Below, piece by piece: positions 12,201-27,285 of a stretch of 64,000 nt of DNA (the stretch's first letter is position 1; each line of letters starts with the position of its first letter). Source of the stretch: Syngnathus acus. Taxonomy: Eukaryota > Chordata > Actinopteri > Syngnathiformes > Syngnathidae. The stretch is from contig NC_051097.1 of assembly GCF_901709675.1 (NCBI RefSeq), forward strand, positions 10,580,039 through 10,644,038, read 5' to 3'. Made by a program: the position numbers and the translations under genes. The notes below the pieces were generated by a model. It was given only the letters and a program-made list of their open reading frames with translations, had not been told where the DNA came from and ran no database searches.

Positions 12201-12455
12201 TAGGAAAGCACCGAGAACATGCAAATGAGACTCGAACCCCGGACCAAGGAACTTCTGTTTGAAGTGCCAACCACTATAGTGTCTAACAGCTATAGAGGAA
12301 AAACATATTCACACCCTCTTGAGCCGTTACAAAATACTTATTAAATACAAGCATTTAACGTGACAAAATGAATAAATGTCTCATCAAGTACCTGGGAAGG
12401 TTCTCTTCGGTCAAATAGGGCTATTTTACCTCCAGAACCGCTCGACCGTCGCCAT
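9210..12455 (-). CDS. C2orf42: C2orf42 homologue (uncharacterised conserved zinc-ribbon-like protein)
   Basis: Recognised exons, high to low: 11333-11684, 10585-11245, 10348-10470, 10165-10269, 9887-9991, 9703-9803, 9462-9624 and 9210-9389, all in consistent phase with GT-AG ends. Hallmarks are [20 protein letters not shown] followed by SCKNKLCG (a CxxC/CxxxxC zinc-ribbon-like motif), [46 protein letters not shown] and [11 protein letters not shown]. The product is about 600 residues, close to the 574 of human C2orf42. Its biochemical role is not established. The likely first exon is 12455-12430 ([11 protein letters not shown], phase 2), joining in frame to the acceptor at 11684 to give SQKMEGM; otherwise translation starts at the ATG at 11677. 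The last vertebrate exon (ending LTTITFP in human) was not found; readthrough of the donor at 9210 reaches a stop at 9165-9163. It lies just downstream of TIA1 on the same strand. Confidence 0.9.
12218..12291 (-). repeat. tRNA-like sequence (tRNA-derived SINE head or tRNA pseudogene)
   Basis: On the minus strand a box-A-like TAGTGGTTGGC is followed, about 32 bases on, by GGTTCGAGTCT, which fits the pol III box B consensus GGTTCGANTCC. The spacing suits a tRNA. The anticodon stem is poorly paired and the T-stem has mismatches, so a working tRNA is unlikely. It lies in the first intron of C2orf42. Confidence 0.45.
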
Positions 12456-12660
12456 TGCTTCTTACATCCCAACACCGCATTGCGCCTGTAACGACACTGC
12501 CGATAGGTCGGACAAAGTCACGTGAGATAATGTGGGCGGCAATTTCTCCTGCGTGAGGCATCATGGGACTTGTAGTAAATATCAATAGACGAGTGGCAAA
12601 ATTTGTTCTTGTGTGACTGCCGTGTTTTCCTCGGTGACATCTGCTTTGGGCATACAAATA
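12430..12660 (-). promoter_or_regulatory. Probable C2orf42 promoter and first exon, with ZNF143-like and E-box motifs
   Basis: 12558-12576 reads GCATCATGGGACTTGTAGT, a close match to the ZNF143/SBS motif (ACTACAANTCCCAGNATGC on the other strand). TCACGTGA at 12518-12525 is a palindromic E-box of USF/TFE type. Both sit 60-120 bases upstream of the minus-strand ATG at 12455 and the donor at 12430 (GAG|gtaaaa). This is a typical TATA-less housekeeping promoter layout. The transcription start was not determined. Confidence 0.5.
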
Positions 12661-13601
12661 TTAAACGTTTTTCTCACTAAGGGATCCTTTTAAGGGATTG
12701 TACGTTTTCACCAGTCTACACACTCAATCACAAACTTACATTCACTCACATATTCACACATACAAGTGTCCTGAATGAACGTCATTCTTTATACAGATAC
12801 AATTGAACAGAGCGCTCAGTTATTTACAATAAGACTTCAAAAATGATATTACAAAAGAAGGTGGAATGCAAAACAAAACAAAAACACTTCAAATTGAGTG
12901 AACTTTTTTTAAAGTAGTTGTGCAATATTTGTCTGCCTGGTAAGTAAAGACGAGCGTGGCAGTTGTGTTCCCTGCAAGACATTGTTGGAAATCCAATTCA
13001 AACAATAAAAAAAAAAAGTCGACAGCCACTCGGTGCTTTCTAATCAAAACCTTGGTGTCGCTGCAGTCAATTCCCCCGAAATGGGGGGAAAAAAATAAAA
13101 AAAGGCAAAAAGCTCACAAGCTGAAAAAGACGAAAAATTACTAAATTAAAAACACGATGTAGTCCTTTCGTATTGAGAGGGAAGTGGGAGCGGGTGGGGT
13201 GGGGGGGCCTGACTTGTGTGTCAAAGTAGCAGTTCATGCACACCAAATCGTTCAGGCTGCTAAGTTCGTACTCTTTGCTTCTTCCTCAGTGATTTCCTAC
13301 ATTTCACAGAATGACTTCTGCACCCTGAGAACTGGCCAGGACTAACGGGGCGGCGAGAGAGACAGCACGGATGTGGGGCGGGGGGGAATTCAGATCTCTT
13401 TGGCTCTGCAAACAAAACATGGCGACGGCAAAGACTTTAAGCAACGTCGCCTTTCCCTAATCTAAACCATAGCTGTGCTCAACTTGTCATGTACATGTTG
13501 GTTGGTGATGGCGTAAAGGATGCGAGGTGCAAAAAAAAAAAAAAAAAAGCAAAATGGATGTCCCTAACCAGAGTGTAATGAGGCGCGTCCAGCGGGCGAG
13601 A
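12661..13601 (-). other. Probable TIA1 3' UTR and downstream spacer
   Basis: AT-rich sequence between the TIA1 stop codon at 13602 and the C2orf42 promoter, with a 17-base A-run near 13532 and several shorter A-tracts. No exon or RNA gene was recognised. The TIA1 poly(A) site could not be placed with confidence. Confidence 0.4.
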
Positions 13602-17607
<4,006 letters not shown>

Positions 17608-18475
17608 CCTGTCTCAAACTTGCTGGCCAAGACCAAGTCGCAAACGCGTGGCGGAGGGCAAGTCCACGGCCGTCGCGAGAGGCTGCCGGTGACACCGTGT
17701 CCGCTTGTGTTTTTGTGGCGCAGTACGAAGACGATAATGCCGCCGAGACTGGGGGCGGAGGGGGGACAAGCTCCGGAGCGAACAATGGGGTAGCCGACAA
17801 AGATGGCGGAACGCGGGGCCCTCGGTTGACGAGCAATGCGCATGCGCAACACTCCGACACACTTAAAAATTTTAATAGAATAAACTAAAATAAAGTCCAT
17901 TGACGATATATAAAATCACACTGCCACACATCAAATTTAGCCAGACAAATAAAGAAATAAAATGTTTATTTCTGAGGTTCTAACCCACATATATGGAGTG
18001 CTTCCTATCAGTCTGACGTAAACGCCGTGCTTACGTGGCGGTCATGTTGGCAGGGGCGACCTTCCCTTCACCAATACAATAAAATAAATCATCTTTACAA
18101 CCTAAAAGTGCAAAATTGTCATGAAATGTACAAACATCTTCAAATATACACGCATGTATACTTTTTTTTTTATACACACTAAATTTATTTGGACAACACA
18201 CTGTGTATGGATCAATAGGTATCGATCACATTGCTTGTAGTGTACCTCCCTGTCAGCATTGATCAAAACGGTGGTGGGTGAAGACAATACATTGGATGAA
18301 GGATAATGAAGAATAACAAATGCCAGTAAGATCACACATGTTTGGAAGTGCTATTATAACATGATTTATTCACTTTAAATAAATCCACACCAAATAAAAA
18401 AATCCTAGCAAAGAAAAAAAGTGTCCCTTCCATTGAAGATTGTCTGTTAGCTCGACAACGCTGGTTCGCACGTGA
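17608..18475. other. TIA1 5' UTR/promoter and dtwd2 3' UTR
   Basis: 17608-17870 is GC-rich with CpGs and a YY1-like AAGATGGCGG at 17798-17807, consistent with the TIA1 promoter and 5' UTR on the minus strand. About 18060-18475 is AT-rich and is probably the dtwd2 3' UTR; minus-strand AATAAA occurs at 18370-18365. No other gene is seen. Confidence 0.45.
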
Positions 18476-20229
18476 TCATCTCAGTAGGCAGTTGCGGTCG
18501 GTCACGAGCTTCTCCAGCCTCTTGATCTTGCGCTTGTTCTTGGGCTTGGTTTTGTCGTACATGCCGTTTTTCAGCAAGTGCTCCTTGCTGTGATGTACCT
18601 GAGCGCCGTGCTCCAGCTGGAAGGAGCACAGGGCCTTCAGTGGCCTCAGCAGCACCTGCCATACAACACGAGAAGAACACAGGCTCGTTTGAATCCAAAC
18701 TGCCTCATTTGGTTTAATTCAATTGATGCTGACAAATCAATTTTCTCCATTGGAATGAATTGCAATCCCATTAATCTTGCGCTGCAGCATACCTCTTGAA
18801 AAATGTCATTGCACTCCAGGATGGACAGAGCGACAGCAGCGCACTCCAGCGTGGACAGACAGATGTTGGTGGGCTGTGTGCGGATCACATATTGGCTCGA
18901 AAGACTTCTGTTGAGCTGCACCTGATGGACACAAACCAGTATTGACAACAATGAGAGCACAAGAGCAACACATGCAGACAATATAATAGAACACTCCTAG
19001 GCATTTATTATTTATTCAATGACTATTTTGCTGCAAATTCTGCCTAATTGTTATGTATTCCCTCCACTCACCTGCTTGGGGAGGTGCAGCATGCTGTTTT
19101 TGAGAAAAATGTTCTTGGCCTGGCTCCAGGTGCCATCTATAAGGATGATGTTATGCGTCTTGTCGCCCTCTTCTGGACGCTGTACCAACTCCTCCAGGTT
19201 CTGGGAGTTGGGGCCGGGGTACAGGATCAGAGTCCGGCTGTCCTGACACACTTCGGCCAGCTCAGGGTTCCTGAGAGACAGAAAGAAAAGGGAGGGAAAA
19301 AAAAAAAACCTCTGAAAATCTGCTATGCACTGAAGAAGCAATAATCTTCCTGTCACCTCTGTCCCTCTTCCCAGAAGTGCCACATTAATAAAATTAATCA
19401 TCGAATTAATTTTAATAAACTGAATCCAGGAATAAATGATGGATCTAGTGTTCTGGCTCTAATCCCTCCATTTTGCAGGATCTCTGTGTAAAAGAGGTAC
19501 AAGTGGGTGCTGCTTACTTTGCCTCGTTAAAGCGCCTCCCGATAATAACGTTGCACTTTTCTGGCGGTAAACATGCAGCGAGAAGAGGAACTGTGCGGAG
19601 AACTCTGCTCTCCTGAAAGCAAGACACGTGTAACACAATTAACAATACATCACGTTTCATGCCAAGAACCATGAGATGTTGCTAACCAAAACAGCAACAC
19701 ATACCGAGGTACAGAAACGATTTCACAGCAATTAATATTATGACACTATTGGAGTAGAAAGCCTCACCTCTGCCGGGTGCTGTACGATGTAGAGACATGT
19801 GGACACGTCCAGAGGTTGTGCGGGGAGAAAGGGACACAGACACACCTTCTGAGGGCGACTACATAATGGGAGGAGGAAACGTCATTTAATCCAGCAGCCA
19901 TTTCTTCTCTTTAGTTTCACTACTAAAGCAAACACAGGCTTGAACGTTTTACTTGTTTAAAGTGCGCATTTTAAAAAGAATTGAGTTCCACTGGCGTCTT
20001 TGCTCTACTTGGCTTGGGGAACTGATTCGGTTAGCATTAGCTTAAGTCATTGTCATAAATCTGCTCACCGGCACCGTAAACACGTCGGTCTTCGCTCGCT
20101 AACCTCGACCGGCAGCGCTGCCAGACCGCCGAACGCGTCGTCCAAGCAATCGTCGTCACTCGAAGTATCCAGTGGGTCGTCAGCGTCCTTCGCGTGGGAG
20201 CGTGTCGGGCTAGATGGTATATGCTCCAT
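18476..20229 (-). CDS. dtwd2: DTW domain-containing protein 2, tRNA-uridine aminocarboxypropyltransferase
   Basis: Complete, 6 exons, 284 residues: 20069-20229, 19768-19858, 19518-19612, 19072-19270, 18793-18921 and 18476-18655, all GT-AG and in phase. DTWD2 transfers the 3-amino-3-carboxypropyl group of S-adenosylmethionine to uridine (acp3U) in the D-loop of cytosolic tRNAs. The N-terminus is acidic and disordered. Cysteine pairs in [17 protein letters not shown] (about residues 49-65) form the zinc-binding part. The signature [11 protein letters not shown] carries the DxTW motif that names the domain; [20 protein letters not shown] is also diagnostic. The C-terminus is basic ([15 protein letters not shown]), as in vertebrate DTWD2. 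The ATG at 20229 is the first in frame and follows a GC-rich stretch. Confidence 0.96.
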
Positions 20230-20275
20230 CGCGAGGAGCTAGCTTAGAGCTCGAAAGGCAACAAATAAACTAACT

Positions 20276-20534
20276 TTGAGCTTTCTCGGTTACCGTAGGC
20301 ACGCCAGTTCACTGTGCAGCAAGCTAGCTCTACCGGTGACGACTGTTTTGAGAGAGTGTTGCAAACAATTTTAAGATCTCATTTGTAAATGTGGGCAAAT
20401 GTGTGAAAAAATATTAAAGTTTGAAACTCAATATCGCTGCGCCAGGGTCAAGTCAAAATTAAGAACTTGGCAAGAACGCGCTTGGTTCTATTTGAATTGA
20501 GCTTTCTCGCTTACCGTAGGCACGCTAGTTCACT
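20276..20534 (+). repeat. 38-bp direct repeat pair upstream of dtwd2
   Basis: 20276-20313 and 20497-20534 share 36 of 38 bases (both begin TTGAGCTTTCTCG and continue TTACCGTAGGCACGC). The copies are 221 bp apart and lie in the probable dtwd2 promoter or 5' UTR. Confidence 0.75.
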
Positions 20535-20537
20535 CAG

Positions 20538-20578
20538 TGACACCTAGTGGCAGAGCATTGAGCTGCCACTAGGTGTCA
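20538..20578 (+). promoter_or_regulatory. Perfect 16-bp inverted repeat formed by two opposed CTCF-like motifs
   Basis: Arm 1 TGACACCTAGTGGCAG (20538-20553), 9-base loop, arm 2 CTGCCACTAGGTGTCA (20563-20578). Each arm matches the CTCF core consensus CCASYAGRKGGCRS (or its complement) at 13 of 14 positions by eye. It lies about 310 bp upstream of the dtwd2 start codon. Confidence 0.55.
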
Positions 20579-21839
20579 GTATTACTCTGCATTCATCTTC
20601 CTTTTCACTATACTTGGCAATGGTTGCTTTTACCAGTTTGATACACATTTTATAAATTTGAAAACTTTGACTTCATCTTATTCTGAATGATACGTGGCTC
20701 ATTTACATAATGTCTCAGTCATCATTGAATACACAAGAAAGAAACAGGTTACCTGTTTCTCCACCTCACCACTAGGATGCAATACTTTCTTTCCTGAAGC
20801 ATGTGAAATCCCGTCATTTATTTTTTGAGTAAAAAAAAGATTGGAACAATGAGACTTTGTGTTCAACGTCTTTCCCATGCGAGTACACTCAACGGAATTA
20901 AAGAGAGAAAAAAAAGTTAAAGAGCTTCAATTTCCAGAGGAGGGGGGCGAGGAGGTAACAGAGGGGAGGCTTGGCGAAGAGGGGGCTGGATGACGGAATG
21001 TGTTTGCCAGATGTTTGTCTTCTATGTTGAAACAAACAAACATTCCGGGCGACCTCTCACTTTCTTTTCACCGTCTGGTTTCCATTCTCACCCGCAAACA
21101 AAAAAATGTATATATAAATAAAAAAGGGCCAAAGCTGCGTCGGACACGTGTGCCGGGGATGTTCTTGGCGTGATGAGCTGTGCCGGGCTCTCCTGCGGGC
21201 CCCGCGGACCTGCACGGACCTCTGTCGTCATCCTGCTGACTCATCGTCTTCTTCCTCGTCCAATCTACACTCTTCCTATGTATGAGCCCATTCTTCATGA
21301 ATCACTTACCCACCCTCAAACACTTGAGTCTGAAAAGACCCCCCCCCCCCCCCGGAGGGCTTTCCTCCCAACAGCAGAAAAAAAAGTTGACTTCTTCTCC
21401 AATGTGGACGGATTCTGGCTTGGAGCTGCCGCCAGGAGATGAGCTAGGAGAACATCATGCGAGATTTAAGATGCAATAATCATCATAAATATCTCAATGC
21501 ATACTGTGCAATGTTGGCTTTGGGTTGGCTGATGGAAATGAGTCCAAATGAACCTATTTTTGTTGGAAGCGCAACAGGATCAGAGAGAGGTAGAAGATTT
21601 GGAGGCTTTGCCTTTGGTTGAGGGGAAGTCAAGAAATGAGCTCCAACAAGAAGGCAACACTATGCCATTACCTGCTGACTCAGCTTGTCATTGGAAAGCT
21701 TGTTGCTGGAGACCCCCCACCCCGCGCCTCAAATCATGATCCCCATTTCCATGAGGATGAGCTCATGGCACTTGAGCTGATATACAACACCTTGAAATCG
21801 CCTGTTTCCAAAGTGTTTCGCAACTGCAACGTGTTGGAG

Positions 21840-21844
<5 letters not shown>

Positions 21845-21888
<44 letters not shown>
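21845..21888 (+). repeat. (TC)22 microsatellite
   Basis: Uninterrupted TC dinucleotide run of 44 bases in the dtwd2-col5a1 spacer. Confidence 0.95.
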
Positions 21889-21890
<2 letters not shown>

Positions 21891-23818
21891 AGCCTGTCTC
21901 GAAGAAGGCCCTTTTTATGCCTCCATCAGCTGCTAACGATTAAAGAAGGCTGTGCATGTGCCACCGCAACACGTCCAAATGCATCCCGTCAGACTCCAGA
22001 GCGCTTGTTCCTGTTCTGTGCCCGTGAACACGCTTTTTCCCCCCACAAAGCAGCTGCGGGGATGCGTCAGCGTCTGGGTCCGTCCGTATCAGCGATAACG
22101 GAGGCTGGGTGACGACGTTAGAGTCCCAGCCAGGGAAAAAGTGTGTCATCAAAGTGAAGGCTTTAGCTTTGGCTCGGATTTAGGGATTGGCTAGCTTGAT
22201 TGAGTTTTAGGCAGGGGGTTGGAGATATTCACTGACCTTCTTCTCATCTGCTCTGTAAATTGTCCAAACTCGGCTTCTTTGTACGGTGTCCACGAGCGTC
22301 CAAAAAGTTGAAGTCACGTGGCTGTTCCATCTCGAGCACATCGGCCGTCCTCCCCTTCATCAGCATCAGCATCAGCAGCGTGTTTTGCCTGGCAGAGCCG
22401 ACCGAACGCAGCGTCTGGAATGGAAAGACTCACGTTACTGGTAGCGGCGGCCGCCACATGTGTTTACGTTTAACTCTTACGTAGCTCACCTGATGAAAGA
22501 CAAACGGGAGGGAAGAAGGAAGTGGTTGGAAAGTGTGATTCGGTCAGCCACCGCGTCATGGCCGTCGTTGGGTTGGGGAGGGGTGGTCTGGTTCTGCTTG
22601 GACCCGGGAGGCCGACCGCAGTGGAAAGAATATGCAATCCAGACGGGGAAGACGTTAGCGTAGAGAGCGGGAACTAGGGGGTGCTTCCTTTTCCCACCAT
22701 CATGGAGCCACCTAAACGAGTCAGGAGGAAGGCATGGATGGAACGGGAGGAGGAGCGCAATGGAAAAACATTGTGAATGTCTGGACGGTGTAAAACGCAC
22801 AGAACAGCAGCAAAGCGGGTCCAACATCATGAAGTCATGGATTAGTTTGGTGTCACGTAGCACAGATTCGATTATTTTAGCATCGCAATTCATAAATCAC
22901 AAGAAAATGATATTTGACTAGCAAAGGCTTTTAAAAATCAATTCTGGCTCTACACCGATGTCAAGATCTCAAGCAAATGTTCTTCTCATCCTTCCCAAAA
23001 AGTGTTTCGGAAACAGATGGAGCGGCTAAATCCTGTTCACAAACAAATCATCATAATTTATACAAGAAAAAAAAAAGAACACCGGGCTGCGCGCTTTTAG
23101 AAATCAATGTCAAGCGTTTCCTCGACAGGTTGGGATCTCACGATGGTTTTCACATTCCAAACATTCTTCCCAAAGAGATTCTTTGAGACAAACGATTGTA
23201 TTCATGCGTGTGATTTATCACCGGAGCAAAAAGGAAAACCGGACTGGAGGAAGCTGGAAAATATCTGCTTGCCAACGGTGTCATGGATGCACTAGAGCCT
23301 GGTTCTGATCCAACCATCACTGTTGCCGGAAAGACTGGGAATTCATTTTCAGGACAATTGATAACTTGGGCAGCTGAAGGCAAGGAGACCAAGAAGAAGG
23401 ATGCACAGGCGCAGTTACAAAGCTGAATTGTTGACGTTTCCTGTTGTGTCAGTAAACAGCGGGCCCACCCGGCCAGCCGGAGGCGCATCTGTGTGTGTGT
23501 GTGTGTTTGTGTCAGGCCAACTGATGGCTGGGTTGGTGGAAAGAAGTTTCTAGAGAAACTTGAGCGAGAACGACATTTAGGAAAGTTGTCACTTTCACTT
23601 AAGGAGTTTATTTTAAAATGCCAATGTATTGCACTGACCCGCAAGTTACTGCTTGAGTTACATCACTCAAGATATAGAGGATTTAGTGGCATCCGGCAAA
23701 GTGTGAATCAGAGGAGAGGAGGAGGGGTCCTCATGAGGAGGTGGTCCCGCTTTGCAAGAATGACTCACCCTCAAAGCGTTGAATGGAAAACATCCACAGC
23801 AGCCAGCCAATCAGCTGA

Positions 23819-24414
23819 CCCAAAGTCAACTGCTAACTATTAGCTAACCTCAGGCTCCACTTCCAGTCATTTTCCTGGTCCTGATTTTCCTAATTATGGT
23901 GCGTCGGGATGTCCTTGGTATTAAGCACCACGTAAACGTTCCTGCGAGTGGGTTCGAATGTCTTTCGCCGACATTTTGTGAACAAGACCACCGGACCCCT
24001 CCCAACCCACCACTCTGACACTCTGATTGACCTGAAGTGGAAGTACGAAAAGTATTTTCGTCCGCGACCAATCAGATCAAACAATGCCCAACTAGAAACA
24101 CGTGGCGCTGAAAAATTGAGGGGTGGGACTGGCTGAGTGCTCGTTTAGCTGCTAAATGGGACAATATGAAAATACAGATCAATGAGCGCCATTGTTAGTG
24201 TTTATCCTCAAGCTAAAGGCTTGACACCATCCACGTACGAGTAACCTTTCCGCAATTAGCCAACCAATTTTCAAGAGGAGAGTGGCTGTCATGAGAAAAA
24301 TACTTTTATCAATTGCTGCTGTTTACATTCCGACCCTTGTCTGTTTCTCGTCCCGGAGGCCAGAGTACGGACTTAAAGGCGTCCCCCAAAGTCAACTGCT
24401 AACTATTAGCTAAC
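23819..24414 (+). repeat. 30-bp perfect direct repeats bounding about 540 bp
   Basis: 23819-23848 and 24385-24414 are identical over 30 bases (begin CCCAAAGTCAACTGCTAAC). The 536 bp between them have no recognised content. Confidence 0.7.
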
Positions 24415-27240
24415 TATTAGCAGGAGATTAGCGCCTACAACTGGGTTGAACTAAAGTAGTCTAAAGTAAATGGATTTCTCTGCCAGGCTAGCTGCTAACC
24501 GTTAGCGATAAGCGAGAAGACAAACCACAAGTTGGTTGTCTCAGTGAGCTTTTCCAGTCATTTTCTCTCTTTTATTGTTCCTTGTTTTATGGCCCAATTT
24601 GAGAGAACCCGAGTCGCATTGTAACATGTTTGCATTGCGCTCAAGGAGGTGCGAGGGGGGGAAAGAAAGGAGGAGAAAGGAGAAAAAGGAAAAAAAAAAG
24701 GAGAGAAAACGTGCAAGCTGAGCTGTGAGAACACGAGGCAGGCGGAGCAGGGGGAAGAGGAGCCTGGCCAACGGAATTCGCTGGAAAGTCACCACGCCGA
24801 GCAAATGCGCAGCAGTTGTTGAGAACTTGTGTTCAAAAATCAACCGCAAAAAAATAAAGAGCACGCATTTTACTCGCCTTGTTTCGAGAAAAAGCAAACA
24901 AGGCGAGGGAAAAGGAGCGTCAACGATAACGTGGGGATGATGGAGGGATCGGCTGCTGCACCGCAGCGTGCAGCACCGCGCAGCCCTCAGCCTCCCTGCG
25001 GACCCCCACGTGAACAGAACATATGTTGCCGCGATGACATGACTATAGAAAATCTGCAGGATGGGAGGGGCCGCCTGCAAGGAGAAGCAGGAAGGAGGAG
25101 CGGGATAGGCGCCTCCTAATTCCACTCGGTTTGTTCCGCCCCTGTTCAAAGAACTATTATTCAACAATGACACGTTGGGGACGGGTACCAGCGGAAAGAT
25201 TAAGATATGGGCCGGGTTGGGCTGAGGTCTCGTTTTACGCTTAAGACAAGAGTCGAGATGTCATGATAAACAAACTTGTCATCATCATCGTTAAAAGGAT
25301 TGCGGTGTGCAGTCTTTCAAGTTCATCCGCTAATCTCCCGCGCCATCTGGGATGAGTAAACTCGGGGAAATCCTCCCACAAATTGCGATATCACCAACAA
25401 CTGCTATGCCGGCTTGATATTTTCACGGCCCAAAAGAAAATATGCGAGCCGTCTGTCCTTCCGCTAGACGTCCTGCCTCTGCTAAAACAATCTCCGTCGT
25501 CTCGTCTTTGACCAATAAAATGGAATGCCGCAGAAATTCTTTTTCGGAGAGGTCAGTTGGATGGGGATTAGGTTTAAGGTAGGATCAGTTATCTTTCTTC
25601 TTGACAAGTCCCACAAGCACCCATCCAATCACTTGGTGGACCAGAACGTGTTAGAATGCAACCCAACTATGATCTGGCCTTCCTCAGCTGGGATCCAACA
25701 CTTGATTTTATGATTCGAGCGCCCTCAGTGAACCCAAAGTCCGACGTGTTTCTGCTAAGACGCCGCCAACCCAAGTTGGCGCAGCAGCTGAGAACAGCGG
25801 GAGATTGCACATGGTGCTAGGAAACATGGTGAAGGGCTTTTCTGGATGATTCCGTCTTTTTTCTAGAAGTTGATTTCAAATGCTGACTCAGCGTAAAATG
25901 AAGCAAGATAGCAAAAGGGCTAGCGTGTCTGGATCCGCCCTCGCGAGCTTTGTTCTTTGAAGCGAGCGAGTGAGTATAGTCGCTGCCTGGCTTGGTCCAC
26001 GTCTTCTGTTTTTAGAGCGTCATCTCCGGATTTATGTTCTCCTCCAGGGCTCTGGTGTCTTTTCCATTCAGACTCCCTTCACCGGAGATCCCGCACGCAA
26101 TTTTCTCTTCCCTTCCCTTCCTCCCCGATTGCGGCAACACGTTCGGAGCAGATGTTGAATTTGAGTGCAGACTAAAAGTGGAATCGATGAATTAAAGACG
26201 AGTCGGACGGCACCACTTTGCTGGTCATAACACATAAACTTATAAACTAACAACTTGTGAAAAGTTGTAAAGTTATCGGAGAAAGTCGTAATGTTTTTTT
26301 TGACAACAAAATAATTGGAATGTTTTGGCAAGTATGACTATGAGGAAAAATGTAACAAAAAAGGAAAATGTTACATTTATGGCCATTGATGTAATTTCAA
26401 AACACTTCTTGATGAATTCAAGTTGACTATTATTTTCGACCGCCGACTAAATATGAAAATGTAAACGCATGAAAGTACTCGCGGGCTCCTTTGTGATTGA
26501 TGCGCAAGTCTCGGCCGTTGGTTACGCGTTGAACATCTTCAAAACGCCTCACGCTTAACGTCAGTCGTGTTTTGGAAAGGCCGTCATTCGTGAAATGTGC
26601 AATGGTGCAGGAAAATTGCTGATGTCATTCTTCAATTTTATCGGCTGAGCTCACCATTTGATGCCGTTTCTGCTCTGCCACTGTGCTTGCATTAATGATT
26701 TTTTTTTTCTTTCTTTCTCTGAGCTTGTGGAAAGTGCGAGTTCACCTCCCACGCCGCCTCGCTCAAACTTTTCCACTGTACAATAGTGCCGATTGTTAGC
26801 TACCTTGTATATATTCCCTGAAGGTAAAACCATTACCGAGTATGTAGGTCAGATAGAGTTGAACAGATCACTGAGAATAATGTGACGCTCTCTCATAAAG
26901 TTTTTTTTCTCAGCCCAGACAATTGTCGCAAACGTGAAGGCCTGCTCCTCATCGGAAAAGCAGCTTTGAAGCCGTAACCCCGCTTTGAGGCCGTGCCCGC
27001 ACTTGCTGACCTCAACGTCTGGAGCGGTGGAGCCCATGTGGCACGCAGCTCTTCTTCATTGAAACATTCAAGGTGCCGGCCGCAGTCGGGCCGGCCGAGC
27101 GGGAGGAGACTAAGAATGCGTTACGGACCGCCTCACAACAAGACCAAATGAACAAACTGTATCGTCGTAACGTGGAGACGCCCGAGAGTCACGACACGAT
27201 TCGCTCCAACGGCATTCCAACAAAACCTAACCCTAGGTAG

Positions 27241-27285
27241 CACGTTAGCATGAGATACTAATTATTATCATCCCATGCTAACGTG
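27241..27285 (+). repeat. 12-bp hairpin, CACGTTAGCATG / CATGCTAACGTG
   Basis: Perfect inverted arms at 27241-27252 and 27274-27285 with a 21-base AT-rich spacer. Isolated GTTAGC/GCTAAC words abound in the spacers of this window; this pair is the most symmetric example. Confidence 0.6.

Noticed and set aside
12218-12291. Functional tRNA gene
   Set aside because: Box A and box B are present, but the anticodon and T stems do not pair properly. Kept only as a tRNA-like repeat.
13532-13548. Poly(A) tail of a processed pseudogene
   Set aside because: The A-run lies just downstream of the TIA1 stop codon in its 3' UTR, with no retrocopied coding sequence or target-site duplication.
22255-22420. 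Possible minus-strand exon (acceptor-like cattccag, open frame with MLMLMKG)
   Set aside because: The reading is short, includes a GCATCA microsatellite, resembles no family I know and has no partner exons.
24541-25173. 210-codon minus-strand open frame in the dtwd2-col5a1 spacer
   Set aside because: Low-complexity Phe/Ser/Leu runs from purine-rich DNA, no recognisable domain and no supporting splice structure.
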